Part shown: positions 34,653 through 44,774 of the stretch, piece after piece
Numbering within the stretch: the first letter of the stretch is position 1
How the letters are laid out: each line of letters starts with the position of its first letter
Assembly: GCF_002019705.1 (NCBI RefSeq)
Contig: NZ_KV917377.1
Coordinates: 1,858,565-1,922,564 of the forward strand
Origin: Shouchella patagoniensis
GTDB taxonomy: Bacteria; Bacillota; Bacilli; Bacillales; Bacillaceae_D
Length of the DNA stretch: 64,000 bases
Reading direction: 5' to 3'
The notes under the pieces: generated by a model
Database searches by the model: none
Told to the model about the DNA's origin: nothing
What the model saw: only the letters and a program-made list of their open reading frames with translations
Made by a program: the position numbers and the translations under genes

Positions 34653-36374
34653 TTACTTATGAAAGTCGAGTCCTGATTCTGTCTTTGTTATAAAACCAGC
34701 TCTGATCACATAGTCACCAAAATGCTCGCCATCTTCTCTTTCTTTAGCATAATTAAATATGAGCGGCTCAAGAGTTTCTAAAATTTCTGCTTCTCCAATA
34801 TTCTCTTTATACATTTTGCTCAAGCGCTCGCCGGCAAAACCTGCCCCTAAATAGAGATTGTATTTACCAGGTGCTTTTCCAATAAAACCAATCTCCGCCA
34901 ATGCAGCTCGCGAGCACCCATTCGGACATCCAGCCATTCGAATGGTGATATCCTCTTCACGTAGACCAGCTTCGTCTAAAACTAGCTCAAGTTTACTGAC
35001 AAGGCTAGGTAAATAACGTTCCGATTCAGCCATCGCTAAGCCACATGTTGGCAGAGAAACACATGCCATTGAGTTACGCCGCAACGCCGACGTATGAAAG
35101 CCATCTGTTAGACCATATTGCTCAATTAGCGCATTAATTTGTTTTTTCTTCGCCGTTGTTACATTGCTAATAATAACGTTCTGATTACCAGTCAATCTGA
35201 AATCACCATTATGCTTTTTGGCAATTTCACGTAACCCTGTCATTAGCTGATAATCCCCATCATCTTTTATACGACCGTTCTGAATGAATAAAGTAAAATG
35301 CCAACGCCCTTTTACACCTTTTTCCCAGCCATAGCGATCCCCGTTGTGATCAAAATGATAGGACTCCATCTTCTCTAGCTTCCAGCCAAGGCGTGAATGG
35401 AGCTCTTCTATTAACCAATCAAGTCCATAACGATCAATTGTATACTTAAAACGCGCATACTTCCGTTCTGAACGATTGCCATAATCACGCTGAATTGTAA
35501 TCAATTTCTCTGCAACCTCTACCATTTGCTCCGGTCTGCAAAAACCTATAACACGACCTATTTGTGGGTACGTATTTGTATCTCCATGGGTCATCCCCAT
35601 ACCGCCACCAACAGCTACATTAAACCCATGCAACCGCTCATCCTTAATGACTGCAATATAACCAATATCTTGTGAGAATACATCAACGTCATTTGCCGGA
35701 GGAACGGCAACTCCAATTTTAAATTTTCTTGGCAAATAATGTTTGCCGTACATTGGTTCTACTTCTTCTTGCTGCGGTGTGCCGGCAACTTTTTCTTCTC
35801 CAAGCCAAATCTCATGATATGCACGTGTTTTTGGAAGTAAATCATCGCTTAATTTCCTTGACCATTCGTAAACTTCTTGATGCAACTCTGATTGGTAAGG
35901 GTTGGGCGTAATCATTACATTACGGTTCACATCTCCACAAGCAGCAATTGTGTCCATCAATGCATGATTGATACCCTGAATGCTTTTTTTCATGTTCCAT
36001 TTCAAAATACCATGCATTTGAAATGTTTGTCGTGTCGTTAGTCGAAGGGTTCCATTACCATACTGATGAGCAAGTTCATCCATCGCTAGCCACTGTTTAG
36101 AAGTTGCTACTCCCCCTGGAAGGCGAACACGAACCATAAATTGATGGGCAGGCTCTAGCTTTTGTTTTCTTCTTTCGTCACGTAGATCTCGATCATCTTG
36201 CAAGTAACTTCCGTGAAACTTCATTAATCGATTGTCATCATCGTTAATACCTGCGCTTAAAGGTTCTACTAACGCTTCAGCCAAAGATCCGCGTAAATAA
36301 TTGCTTTCGTCTTTAATCCGTTCTACATCACTTGGAGGTCCGTCTTGAGTAAGCGTCGTTTTCTTATCTGCCAT
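34653..36374 (-). CDS. cysI: Sulfite reductase hemoprotein (beta) subunit
   Basis: Reduces sulfite to sulfide with six electrons at a coupled siroheme-[4Fe-4S] centre. It has 573 residues, the normal size. The cluster and siroheme ligands are seen as C-x5-C (CVSLPTC, about 437-443) and C-x3-C (CPNGC, about 481-485). Substrate and siroheme-binding arginines lie in RVRLPGG and [12 protein letters not shown]. It follows cysJ by 14 bases and is the last gene of the operon that also makes siroheme. Confidence 0.96.
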   Translation of the reverse strand: MADKKTTLTQDGPPSDVERIKDESNYLRGSLAEALVEPLSAGINDDDNRLMKFHGSYLQDDRDLRDERRKQKLEPAHQFMVRVRLPGGVATSKQWLAMDELAHQYGNGTLRLTTRQTFQMHGILKWNMKKSIQGINHALMDTIAACGDVNRNVMITPNPYQSELHQEVYEWSRKLSDDLLPKTRAYHEIWLGEEKVAGTPQQEEVEPMYGKHYLPRKFKIGVAVPPANDVDVFSQDIGYIAVIKDERLHGFNVAVGGGMGMTHGDTNTYPQIGRVIGFCRPEQMVEVAEKLITIQRDYGNRSERKYARFKYTIDRYGLDWLIEELHSRLGWKLEKMESYHFDHNGDRYGWEKGVKGRWHFTLFIQNGRIKDDGDYQLMTGLREIAKKHNGDFRLTGNQNVIISNVTTAKKKQINALIEQYGLTDGFHTSALRRNSMACVSLPTCGLAMAESERYLPSLVSKLELVLDEAGLREEDITIRMAGCPNGCSRAALAEIGFIGKAPGKYNLYLGAGFAGERLSKMYKENIGEAEILETLEPLIFNYAKEREDGEHFGDYVIRAGFITKTESGLDFHK

Positions 36375-36388
36375 TTGTCATTCCTCCA

Positions 36389-38215
36389 TTAATAAACATC
36401 TCGTAAATAGCGATTTTGTTGTTGCATGTTATTGAGATATGAAACAGCTTCTTCTTTTGTATATCCGCCTTCTTCTTCAATGATGGAGAGCAGCGTATTA
36501 TGAACGTCTTTTGCCATATGGGTTTCGTCACCGCACACGTAAAATGCAGCGCCATCTTCGAGCCATTGATACAATTCTTTACTATGTTCTTTCATTCGAT
36601 GTTGAACGTACACTTTTTCTTCAGTATCACGTGAAAACGCAACATCCATTTTTGTTAAAATGCCTTCCTTCACCCAGCGCTGCCAATCCACTTGATACAA
36701 GAAATCAGTTGTAAAATGTTGATCTCCAAAAAACAACCACGCTGGGCTGTCAATTTCAAGCTCCTCTCGTTCCTCCAAGAACGCTCTAAATGGAGCAACT
36801 CCCGTACCTGGGCCGACCATAATAATTGGTGTTTCCTTTTTTTCAGGTAAACGAAAGTTTTCATTCCGTTGAATAAAAATTGGCAATGTATCCCCTGGTG
36901 CCTTTCTTTCAGCACACTGAACAGAGCAAACTCCTGATCGCTCCCTGCCATGTGCATCATATCGAACGGCACTCACAGTTAAATGCACCTCATCTGGTTC
37001 TGCCGCATAACTGCTCGCAATCGAATAAAGCCGTGGTGGAATTTTCCGAAGGATGGAAATAAAATCAGCTGCAGTCGCATCCCAAGGTCCAAACTGTTGG
37101 ATAAAATCGAGCAAGTCCCGGCCTTCCATATAATCTCGAAGCCATTCTTCATTTCCCACTGCTAGAAGCTGTTTTAATTCGTTATTTGTTGTCAGAAGCG
37201 ATGCCTTCTCAATTAGTGGTTTAGTTAAAACTGTAATTTCAAAACGAGTAGTAAGAGCTTCTTTCAGAGTCAGTACATGCCCTTGCTTATTTACTGGAAT
37301 AGACTCTTCTTCATTCCAACCCATTTCATCTATAAGCATTTGAACAAGCACTTCATCATTCTCTGGAAAGATCCCTACGCTATCTCCAGGAGCAAACTTA
37401 AACCCAGACCCTTCTAGTGATAATTCGAGATGCCGAGTTTCCTTATTCGATCCTCTGCCATTAAGTGTCACGTTCTCTAAAATTTCAGCTTTGAATGGAT
37501 TTGTACGTGAATACGTTGCGTCCGTATTCACTACCGGAGTAGCCAATTCAGGTACAGAACTTGTCTGTGCTATATCCTCCGATAAACTCTCGACAACACC
37601 ATCAATCCAGCCTGCTGCGTCATCATCAAAGTCAATATCACAATCCACTCGTGGATATAATCTGGTCCCCCCGAGCGTTTCAAGCCGTTCATCAAACTCC
37701 TTACCGGTTTGACAATAAAACTCGTATGAAGAGTCACCAAGAGCAAGGACAGAGTAACGCACATCATTCATTTTTGGAGCTTTACGCCCTTGTAAAAATT
37801 CATGGAACGCAATCGCATTATCTGGTGGTTCGCCTTCGCCATGAGTACTGACAATCACAAGCAAATTGGAGACCGATTTTAGTTCCTTGGGCTTGTATGT
37901 ATGCATGGACGAGATCGTCACCTCAAATCCCTGCGCCTTCAATTTGCTGCTTGCTTCCTCAGCTAAAAGCTGACAGTTGCCTGTTTGCGAGCCATATAAG
38001 ATCGTAATTGCTTTATTTTCTTGAACCACAAGCGTTGAAGAAGCCGTATCTGTATTTGCGACTGTAGCTGCGACTTCAGTTGAAGCGGAACTTCTTAACG
38101 CAGCAATATAGCCACTAAGCCATACTTTTTGTTCATCCGTCAGCGTGGGTAATAATTGATTTAATAAATCAGCTTGTTCTTTGCTGAAAGGACTATTTGT
38201 ACTCTGAAGCTGCAA
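36389..38215 (-). CDS. cysJ: Sulfite reductase flavoprotein (alpha) subunit
   Basis: Carries electrons from NADPH through FAD and FMN to CysI. It has 608 residues. The flavodoxin domain is at about 65-205 (ITILYGSQTGNCQLLAEE, STHGEGEPPDN). The FAD domain follows, with RLYSIASSYAAEP. The NADP domain at the C-terminus has MVGPGTGVAPFRAFLEER and YVCGDETHMAKDV and ends in the aromatic YLRDVY. It lies between the siroheme gene sirC and cysI. Confidence 0.96.
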   Translation of the reverse strand: MQLQSTNSPFSKEQADLLNQLLPTLTDEQKVWLSGYIAALRSSASTEVAATVANTDTASSTLVVQENKAITILYGSQTGNCQLLAEEASSKLKAQGFEVTISSMHTYKPKELKSVSNLLVIVSTHGEGEPPDNAIAFHEFLQGRKAPKMNDVRYSVLALGDSSYEFYCQTGKEFDERLETLGGTRLYPRVDCDIDFDDDAAGWIDGVVESLSEDIAQTSSVPELATPVVNTDATYSRTNPFKAEILENVTLNGRGSNKETRHLELSLEGSGFKFAPGDSVGIFPENDEVLVQMLIDEMGWNEEESIPVNKQGHVLTLKEALTTRFEITVLTKPLIEKASLLTTNNELKQLLAVGNEEWLRDYMEGRDLLDFIQQFGPWDATAADFISILRKIPPRLYSIASSYAAEPDEVHLTVSAVRYDAHGRERSGVCSVQCAERKAPGDTLPIFIQRNENFRLPEKKETPIIMVGPGTGVAPFRAFLEEREELEIDSPAWLFFGDQHFTTDFLYQVDWQRWVKEGILTKMDVAFSRDTEEKVYVQHRMKEHSKELYQWLEDGAAFYVCGDETHMAKDVHNTLLSIIEEEGGYTKEEAVSYLNNMQQQNRYLRDVY

Positions 38216-38247
38216 CGAAATCCACCTCTCGCCATCTATATATTTTT

Positions 38248-38868
38248 CTATTCTCTCTCTAGTTCCTCACATCTTTTTTCAAACCACTCTTGTCGATTTT
38301 CTTTTTGTAAGATAGTAGGACTCGCTAATTCTTTTAATAGAGCTAGTTTTTTTAGTTTGTTTACAGGTATATGCAGAATTCGTCTTCTCGCCTGTTGCAA
38401 AAAAATGAGTTCTTCTGCTGCGTATTCAGGAAGCATTTCATCAATCTGATTTTTGAGTCTTTTTGTATAAGAGGGACTTGCCCCAGCAGTAGATACACTA
38501 ACCGTTAATAATCCTTTTTCGATTTTTGCCGGTACATAAAAATCACCTTTTTGGGCCTTATTGCTTAAATAGACATGTTGCCTAGGCGCTTTTTGTTTGT
38601 AAATCTGATCGTGGAGTGCTTTATTATTTGAGCAGAGAAACACAAGCTCTGATGTAAAACATTCATTAAATCCAACAGCACGCTTTTCCACACTTATCAA
38701 ACCTTTACATTTAAGTAGAAAAAATTCCGGTAAGATAGTAGGTGCAATCACATGAACAAAACCACCGGCAAGGACAAGGGCTTTTGTTCGTTTGAGTGCA
38801 ACAGAACCACCACCGACAACTACAATACTCATCTTTTCGACATTTACCATAAAGGGTAGTGCGCTCAC
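38248..38868 (-). CDS. sirC: Precorrin-2 dehydrogenase SirC (YlnF type)
   Basis: Oxidises precorrin-2 to sirohydrochlorin with NAD+. It has 206 residues, a stand-alone form of the CysG N-terminal domain. The opening FMVNVEKMSIVVVGGGSVALKRT has the GGGSVA dinucleotide-binding loop at about 17-22, and SVSTAGASPSYTKRLKNQI contains the conserved ST-GxSP block. Its stop overlaps nothing; its start overlaps the end of sirB by 4 bases. It is the second step of siroheme synthesis, feeding CysI. Confidence 0.9.
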   Translation of the reverse strand: MSALPFMVNVEKMSIVVVGGGSVALKRTKALVLAGGFVHVIAPTILPEFFLLKCKGLISVEKRAVGFNECFTSELVFLCSNNKALHDQIYKQKAPRQHVYLSNKAQKGDFYVPAKIEKGLLTVSVSTAGASPSYTKRLKNQIDEMLPEYAAEELIFLQQARRRILHIPVNKLKKLALLKELASPTILQKENRQEWFEKRCEELERE

Positions 38869-39635
38869 CTTGAAAACTCCTTAGCTTGCAGCGCTTCTTT
38901 TGTGCGACGAACCAGAACTCCATTTAACCCATGGTCAAAGCCAAGAAAATCTGAAAGAATGTATCTTGTATTTGTCTCACTATTTCGTTTGGCAAGCATT
39001 TCTGTTAATTCTTCCATCAGTACACCAGTAAAAAGAAGATAAGGCAATACATAAACACGCTTTGCTTCGAGCTTTTCACACTTTTGTAATCCTTCTTCTA
39101 CCGTAGGAGTTGTGGCCGCTAAAAATGCGATCTCAACATTATCACAAGCCACTCGTTCATATATCAACCGAGCAATTTTTGCAACATCACTTGGTTGATT
39201 TCCATCACTTGAGCCACGTCCAACAACAAGTACAGTTGTATCTGGCTCTCGCTGTCTATCCTCGACCATCTTTTTAAGTCCCACATCCAAAAGCCGCTTT
39301 TCCGCAATATCAATTACATCTTTTTCAATACCAAATGGCTTACCATATGTGAATTTGATTTTAGGGTAACGAGCTTTGGCTGATATTAATTCTTGGGGAA
39401 TATCAATATTGGCATGATAGGCCGTAAGTAGAAGCACTGGCACAACAGCAATTTGATTTGCTCCTTTTCGTACACATTCGTCTACTCCCTCTTGAATCGA
39501 AGGAGATGTAAGCTCAATAAATGCTTCGGTTTGAAACACGTCAAATTCTTGCTTCACATTGTTAATAAAAGCTAGAAATTGCTTGTTTCCTTTATCAATT
39601 CGGCTGCCATGTCCCACGTACAAAATTGCATTCAC
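38865..39635 (-). CDS. sirB: Sirohydrochlorin ferrochelatase SirB (YlnE type)
   Basis: Inserts Fe2+ into sirohydrochlorin to give siroheme. It has 256 residues with two CbiX-like halves: LYVGHGSRIDKGNKQF (active-site histidine) in the first and VLVVGRGSSDG in the second, where the histidine is replaced by Arg. Only the N-terminal half keeps the catalytic-type histidine plus the second VVPVLLLTAYH histidine. Its first 41 bases overlap the end of the methyltransferase gene. Confidence 0.9.
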   Translation of the reverse strand: MNAILYVGHGSRIDKGNKQFLAFINNVKQEFDVFQTEAFIELTSPSIQEGVDECVRKGANQIAVVPVLLLTAYHANIDIPQELISAKARYPKIKFTYGKPFGIEKDVIDIAEKRLLDVGLKKMVEDRQREPDTTVLVVGRGSSDGNQPSDVAKIARLIYERVACDNVEIAFLAATTPTVEEGLQKCEKLEAKRVYVLPYLLFTGVLMEELTEMLAKRNSETNTRYILSDFLGFDHGLNGVLVRRTKEALQAKEFSR

Positions 39636-41043
39636 TAGTTTCCACCCACCTGTTCAACCAGTCTTTCATCCATATCCCCAACCTGTCTTCAAAAACATCT
39701 TTTGCCATTCTAGTGTCATAGCCTAGGCTTTTTGCAAGAGAGAATGCTTCTTCATCTAAACAGAGAACAGGCAGTTGTTTTAGCCGTTTATCTTTTTGTG
39801 ATGCTTCTACTAGAAAAGCCACCGCCTCTGCTGTTGGTAAAATCATTTCAGTAATACTTTCTTCTTCTTTTACACGGTCAAATACCACCTCTGATGACTG
39901 CTTCCTTTTAAGAATTCTAGTTGGAACAAACTGATAATCTAGTTCCATTGGTTTCCCTTCAGGACCTAACCAAATTCGCAGACCGGTTAACGCTTTTTCA
40001 TTAGAGCGAATTCCTCTTTTTCGAAGTGCATTTTCTGCTGATTTCGTTTTGGCGCATAAAGCGGCTTTGATATTCCGAATATCCACTGTCTTTTTTTGAA
40101 GCCATCTGAAAAAAACATCCACATCAGCAGATTCATAAAAAGCAAACTCATCCACTTCTAGCAAGTTTATTTCTGGAACCTCGGTTTCTTCATTCACAAA
40201 CCGCGGATATAAAAACGGTTCAGCACCGTCTTCCTGAAGCGCATTGATTAACGAATTGGAATGTTCATCATTCAATACAATTGGAGATCGTCCAAATAAC
40301 GGGCGTTTCTCAAACCAACTTTTCCCTTTATAAAGTAATGCTACCTGACCGACAAGTGTAATAGCCGGATTTGTAAACCCTGCTTCAGTTGCTTTGCTAG
40401 CAATTGTCCCTAGTTCCGCCCGCAGCGTTCGTTGTTTATTCGTCGCCCCCCACTGAATGAGTAAGACCGGCTCACTTTTTGAACGTCCATGTTTTATTAA
40501 ATTTTCTGCGATGGTCGGTAAATTTTTTACGCCCATATAAAAAGCAACAGTATCAATATGTGCCAGTGCTTGCCAATCCAATTTAAGACCATTTGGACCT
40601 TGACTATGACCTGTTGCCACAGCAAAACTTGTACCAAGCATCCGATGCGTAACAGGGACCCCTGCATAAGCTGGTGCGGCAATTCCTGCAGTTATTCCTG
40701 GTATAATTTCATATGCTACTCCGTATTCCTCAAGAAATGACGCTTCTTCGCCAACACGACCAAATACACTTGGATCTCCGCCCTTTAAACGCACCACTTT
40801 TTTCCCTTGTACTGCATGACGAACAAGCTCATCATGAATGACTTCTTGTCTAAGTACATGCCGATCTGGTAACTTTCCAACATACTGAAGTTCTGCCGAT
40901 CGCTTCGTGTCTTCTAGTAACAAAGGGTTAACGAGTCGGTCATATAAGACGACATCTGCTTCACGAAGAAGCTTAAGCCCTTTTGCACTCATGAGCCCTC
41001 TATCCCCTGGACCCGCTCCAACTAAATAGACCGTCCCTGACAT
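39595..41043 (-). CDS. cobA: Uroporphyrinogen-III C-methyltransferase fused to a HemD-like domain
   Basis: 482 residues, about twice the size of a stand-alone SUMT. Residues about 1-245 are a complete SUMT: VGAGPGD, RLKGGDPSVFGRVGEE, PGITAGIAAPAYAGVPVTHR and the GATNKQRT block. It methylates uroporphyrinogen III to precorrin-2. Residues about 250-482 (from RPLFGRSPIVL onward) look like a diverged uroporphyrinogen-III synthase (HemD) domain, with only weak motif support. SUMT-HemD fusions are known in clostridia and lactobacilli; B. subtilis YlnD is the single domain. It stands between cysC and sirB. Confidence 0.85.
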   Translation of the reverse strand: MSGTVYLVGAGPGDRGLMSAKGLKLLREADVVLYDRLVNPLLLEDTKRSAELQYVGKLPDRHVLRQEVIHDELVRHAVQGKKVVRLKGGDPSVFGRVGEEASFLEEYGVAYEIIPGITAGIAAPAYAGVPVTHRMLGTSFAVATGHSQGPNGLKLDWQALAHIDTVAFYMGVKNLPTIAENLIKHGRSKSEPVLLIQWGATNKQRTLRAELGTIASKATEAGFTNPAITLVGQVALLYKGKSWFEKRPLFGRSPIVLNDEHSNSLINALQEDGAEPFLYPRFVNEETEVPEINLLEVDEFAFYESADVDVFFRWLQKKTVDIRNIKAALCAKTKSAENALRKRGIRSNEKALTGLRIWLGPEGKPMELDYQFVPTRILKRKQSSEVVFDRVKEEESITEMILPTAEAVAFLVEASQKDKRLKQLPVLCLDEEAFSLAKSLGYDTRMAKDVFEDRLGIWMKDWLNRWVETSECNFVRGTWQPN

Positions 41044-41063
41044 CGTCCTTCACCACCTCTACA

Positions 41064-41660
41064 TCAATCGATCAATTGCTTTTGTCTTAAGTAAACGACA
41101 ATCGCTTCAACTGCCTCTTCCACTGATAGCACGCCCGTATTCACAACCAATTCAGGACCTTCAGGCGCTTCATAGGGTGAACTAATTCCTGTGAAATGAG
41201 GAATTTCTCCATTTCTCGCTTTTTTATATAAGCCTTTCACATCACGTCGTTCGCACTCTTCCAATTCGCACTCCACGTAAATCTCTACAAATTCTTCATC
41301 ACCTAATAGCGAACGGACCGTATCACGATCTGATTGAAATGGAGATATAAATGCCGTTGATACGATCGAACCTGCATCAACAAATAATTTAGCAACTTCG
41401 CCAATACGACGAATGTTCTCTTGTCGATCTTCGTCAGTGAAACCTAAATCATTGTTTAAACCATGACGAACATTATCCCCATCTAATACGTATGTAGACA
41501 GGCCTTCATTAAACAATTTCCGATCTAGCGCATTTGCTAGCGTTGATTTCCCTGAACCTGACAAACCAGTAAACCAAAGCACGCAGCTCTTATGTTTGTT
41601 ACGTGCTTGGCGTTCCCCTTTAGATACACTAGCGTCATGCCATACGATGTTTTCCGCCAT
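41064..41660 (-). CDS. cysC: Adenylylsulfate (APS) kinase
   Basis: Phosphorylates APS to PAPS with ATP. It has 198 residues, the family size. The P-loop GLSGSGKST is at residues 32-40, followed by [11 protein letters not shown] and [13 protein letters not shown] (APS-binding). The [20 protein letters not shown] segment is the usual lid. It lies 20 bases after sat. Confidence 0.96.
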   Translation of the reverse strand: MAENIVWHDASVSKGERQARNKHKSCVLWFTGLSGSGKSTLANALDRKLFNEGLSTYVLDGDNVRHGLNNDLGFTDEDRQENIRRIGEVAKLFVDAGSIVSTAFISPFQSDRDTVRSLLGDEEFVEIYVECELEECERRDVKGLYKKARNGEIPHFTGISSPYEAPEGPELVVNTGVLSVEEAVEAIVVYLRQKQLID

Positions 41661-41680
41661 TTTTCTCCTCCTCTTTACCG

Positions 41681-42802
41681 TTATTCTCCCCGCATAAGTA
41701 CTTCTACCACTTCTTTACGACTAAACTCTTGTGGCGGCATTTCTCCGTTTTTTAACATCTCACGTACTTTCGTTCCAGAGAGAATGACGTGATGATCTAC
41801 ATCATGTGGACATGTTTTTTGTGAAGCCATATTGCCGCAAGTTTTGCAATAAAAGCTATGTTCAAAAAATAAAGGTTTGATTCCAAGTTCCCCGTTCTGG
41901 AATTCTTTAAATATCTCTTGTGCATCATAGGTTCCGTAATAACTGCCGACTCCAGCATGATCACGCCCAACAATAAAGTGGGTACATCCGTAATTTTTAC
42001 GGACAAGCGCGTGAAAAATCGCTTCTCTAGGCCCTGCATACCTCATTGCTGCAGGAAAAACGGATAAATGGACACGGTTTCTCGGATAATAGTTTTGAAG
42101 TAATACTTCATAGCTCTCCATCCGAACATCAGCTGGGATGTCTCCCTCTTTTGTTTCCCCTACTAATGGATTTAAGAAAAGCCCATCAACTGTTTCTAAA
42201 GCTGCCTTTTGAATGTACTCATGCGCTCTATGAACAGGATTGCGCGTTTGAAAACCAACTACAGTTTCCCAGCCACGCTGTTTAAAAATCGCTTGTGTTT
42301 CAGCTGGGTCTATGTAATAAGATTGAAATCGATCATGCTTTACTCGTTTAGTTAGAATAATTTCTCCTCCAACATATACTGGTGGACGTGAATACATCTT
42401 AGCTACACCCGGATGTTGTGAGTCATTCGTTCGATACACCTCAACTGCTTCCAACCCTTTGTCAGGTTCATAAATTGATTCGATTTTAATAATCCCGTAC
42501 ACATCTTCTTCAAAAACCAATTTCGCTTCCATACCAGCCTCTAACCGCGCTGCCTGTTCAAATGAAACGGGCAGCGTAATAGGAATGCTCCATGGTAATC
42601 CGTTGGCAAGGCGCATTGACTTCACAACAGATTCATAGTCTTCCTTATTTAAGAAACCTGTAAGCGGAGAGAACCCTCCAATTCCAATAAGCTCTAAATC
42701 AGATAGCGCAAAGGCATCTAATTCGATTGCTTCTTTTAAGCTAGCCATTGGGTATGTGGAATTGTATTGATTCACTAATCCCGATTCTTTAATTAATGTC
42801 AT
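41681..42802 (-). CDS. sat: Sulfate adenylyltransferase (ATP sulfurylase)
   Basis: Activates sulfate with ATP to APS. It has 373 residues. The adenylyl-transfer motif [13 protein letters not shown] has the two histidines, and [12 protein letters not shown] is the second nucleotide motif. A Cys-rich stretch ([18 protein letters not shown]) precedes the C-terminal [13 protein letters not shown] 42802 has GGAAGGAG upstream and overlaps the cysH stop as ATGA; the frame open for 38 more codons upstream runs through cysH and is not used. Confidence 0.96.
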   Translation of the reverse strand: MTLIKESGLVNQYNSTYPMASLKEAIELDAFALSDLELIGIGGFSPLTGFLNKEDYESVVKSMRLANGLPWSIPITLPVSFEQAARLEAGMEAKLVFEEDVYGIIKIESIYEPDKGLEAVEVYRTNDSQHPGVAKMYSRPPVYVGGEIILTKRVKHDRFQSYYIDPAETQAIFKQRGWETVVGFQTRNPVHRAHEYIQKAALETVDGLFLNPLVGETKEGDIPADVRMESYEVLLQNYYPRNRVHLSVFPAAMRYAGPREAIFHALVRKNYGCTHFIVGRDHAGVGSYYGTYDAQEIFKEFQNGELGIKPLFFEHSFYCKTCGNMASQKTCPHDVDHHVILSGTKVREMLKNGEMPPQEFSRKEVVEVLMRGE

Positions 42803-43527
42803 TTGTTTTCTCCTTCCGTCGGCGCATGAAGGCCGCATTCTATTTTTCCTGTACCTGACCAGCGACCGCTTCTCGCATCTTCTCCCGGCAAAATCGGATT
42901 GGTACAATGCGTACATCCAATGCTCGGGTAATGTTGATCGTGCAATTCATTGTATGGCAACTTATGAAGTTGAATGTACATCCAAATCTCTTCTTCAGTC
43001 CAATGGATAAGTGGGCAGATCTTCACTTTTTTAAAACGTTTGTCTTGATTGACAAACTCTGTATTTGCCCGAGTTGGCGATTGCTCACGTCTAAGCCCCG
43101 ATAACCACGCATCATAATTTCCAAGCTCCCGTTCCAACACATCAAGCTTACGTATTTGACAACATTGGTCTGGATTTTTTAGCCAAAGCTGCTCACCAAA
43201 CTGATTTGCCTGCTCACTTGGTGTAAGAGCTGGCTTCGCCAAATTGATTTGGAATTGAGGATAGCGCTCTTGAACACGTTCAATCAACTCATACGTTTCT
43301 GAAAAATGGAAATCTGTATCAAGAAAGAGGATATTTGCTTCTTTTTGGACCTTAGATAACAAATCGAGCAACACCATCGCCTCTGCACCAAAGCTGCATG
43401 CATAGACAAGCTTTTTATCAAATGTATCCCTTGCCCAGCGCAAAACATCTAAGCTGTCACGATTTTTTAACGTTGCATTTAATTTGTCATAATCAACACG
43501 TTCCATCTCTTGATAAACGTATGCCAT
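42799..43527 (-). CDS. cysH: Adenylyl-/phosphoadenylyl-sulfate reductase
   Basis: Reduces PAPS or APS to sulfite with thioredoxin. It has 242 residues. The presence of C122-C123 and C205-x2-C208 means a [4Fe-4S] cluster, the mark of the APS-reducing group; the Bacillus enzyme of this type accepts both APS and PAPS. The catalytic cysteine is C231 in the ECGLH motif near the C-terminus. It is first in the eight-gene operon and follows a near-consensus promoter. Confidence 0.95.
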   Translation of the reverse strand: MAYVYQEMERVDYDKLNATLKNRDSLDVLRWARDTFDKKLVYACSFGAEAMVLLDLLSKVQKEANILFLDTDFHFSETYELIERVQERYPQFQINLAKPALTPSEQANQFGEQLWLKNPDQCCQIRKLDVLERELGNYDAWLSGLRREQSPTRANTEFVNQDKRFKKVKICPLIHWTEEEIWMYIQLHKLPYNELHDQHYPSIGCTHCTNPILPGEDARSGRWSGTGKIECGLHAPTEGENK

Positions 43528-43597
43528 AAGCTGCCCCTTTCATTTTTAAGGAAATTCCGTCTTTTTAATCCCTTGTATTTTGATATGTTTTAATGAA

Positions 43598-43626
43598 ATT
43601 CTACTCGTGTTTGAATTGACTGTCAA
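43598..43626 (-). promoter_or_regulatory. Sigma-A promoter of the sulfate assimilation operon
   Basis: TTGACA (43626-43621) and TAGAAT (43603-43598) with a 17-base spacer, about 70 bases before the cysH start. No S-box, T-box or clear operator was found in the short leader. Confidence 0.75.
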
Positions 43627-43663
43627 TAATGGATTCTCGCTTAATTAAGGGTGAAAATGCTGA

Positions 43664-43698
43664 AAAGCCCCGGTGTATATGCATACACATCCGGGGAT
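43664..43698 (-). terminator. Terminator after the 2-hydroxyacid dehydrogenase gene
   Basis: CCCCGGTGTAT and ATACACATCCGGGG pair with a one-base bulge; the minus strand continues with CTTTT. It separates this gene from the cysH promoter. Confidence 0.75.
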
Positions 43699-43791
43699 CA
43701 AATCATATATTGATATTCCTAATTAGTATTATTAAAATTCCTAATCGATTTTCAACTTGAAATGATAGCGTCACCATTTATTTAGGTCGTT

Positions 43792-44742
43792 TTAATTTAC
43801 AGGTGTTATCGCCTTACCATCTTCTAATATGCGGCAAATATTTTCCACAGACAACCTCGCCATCGCTTCCCGTGTTTCAACGGTCGCATTGCCAATATGA
43901 GGTGTGAGAACGACATTATCCATTTCTTTTAAAACATCATTAATTACAGGCTCAAATTCAAATACATCCAATGCCGCACCTGCTAATTGCTTTTCTTGAA
44001 GAGCAGACGCAAGCGCCGCTTCATCAACAACTGGCCCTCTTGCCAAGTTAAGTAAGAAAGCCGATCTTTTCATTGTTTCAAACGTTTCTTTTTGAAAGAG
44101 GTGATGCGTCTCTTTGTTATAGGCTGTGTGGATCGAGATCACATCAGCGGTTTCAGCTAAATCTGCAAATGACACATAAGTCGCTCCATATTTCGCTTCC
44201 TCTTCTTGTTTTCGCTCTCTTCCAGAGTAGAGAATCTCCATGCCAAAAGCACTTGCTCGTTTAGCAACTGCTTGACCAATCTTTCCAAACCCAACAATTC
44301 CCAGTTTCTTTCCTGCTAGCTCTCTTCCTAAGAAGAACAAAGGTGCCCAACCGTTAAATCCAGTTGTACGGCATAATGTATCTCCTTCAGGAATTCTTCT
44401 CATTAATGCGATCATTAGTCCTAAGGCTAGTTCAGCAGTTGCCTCCGTTGAGACGTTTGGCGTGTTTGTTACAACTATGCCTTTCGCTGTCGCGGCCGCT
44501 ACATCGATATTGTCATAACCGGCACCAAAGTTCGCGATAATTTTCAAATTCGGAGCTGCTTCCAGGACACTTGCAGTCACCTTAGTAGACAAAGGACATA
44601 ATAGTGCCTCGGCTTGGGCAACACCTTCTTTCAGTTCATCTTCCGTGATTAAAGATTCACCTGTATGTACTTGAAATGTATACTTTTGTAGCTGATGATA
44701 ACCAACTTCCGGGATCTCACCTGAAATAAAAATTTGCGGCAT
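43792..44742 (-). CDS. D-isomer 2-hydroxyacid dehydrogenase (glyoxylate/hydroxypyruvate reductase-like)
   Basis: 316 residues of the NAD(P)-dependent D-2-hydroxyacid dehydrogenase family. The nucleotide motif is LGIVGFGKIGQAVA. The catalytic triad is visible: Arg in NLARGPVVDE, Glu in the VFEFEP region and His in LTPHIGNAT. NFGAGYDNID is typical of the GhrB-like subgroup. An Arg-rich YSGRERKQ after the second strand suggests NADPH. It likely reduces glyoxylate, hydroxypyruvate or 2-ketogluconate. It is monocistronic, with its own terminator. Confidence 0.88.
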   Translation of the reverse strand: MPQIFISGEIPEVGYHQLQKYTFQVHTGESLITEDELKEGVAQAEALLCPLSTKVTASVLEAAPNLKIIANFGAGYDNIDVAAATAKGIVVTNTPNVSTEATAELALGLMIALMRRIPEGDTLCRTTGFNGWAPLFFLGRELAGKKLGIVGFGKIGQAVAKRASAFGMEILYSGRERKQEEEAKYGATYVSFADLAETADVISIHTAYNKETHHLFQKETFETMKRSAFLLNLARGPVVDEAALASALQEKQLAGAALDVFEFEPVINDVLKEMDNVVLTPHIGNATVETREAMARLSVENICRILEDGKAITPVN

Positions 44743-44774
44743 TTAAAACCCTTCTTTCTTTAATGTTATGTGTG

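Noticed and set aside
42803-42916. 38-codon N-terminal extension of ATP sulfurylase
   Set aside because: It overlaps cysH; the internal ATG has a strong ribosome site and a normal Sat N-terminus.
43792-44742. D-2-hydroxyacid dehydrogenase considered as a VanH partner of the VanRS-like system
   Set aside because: It is 9 kb away in its own transcript, has GhrB-like motifs, and no D-Ala-D-Lac ligase or VanX gene is present.
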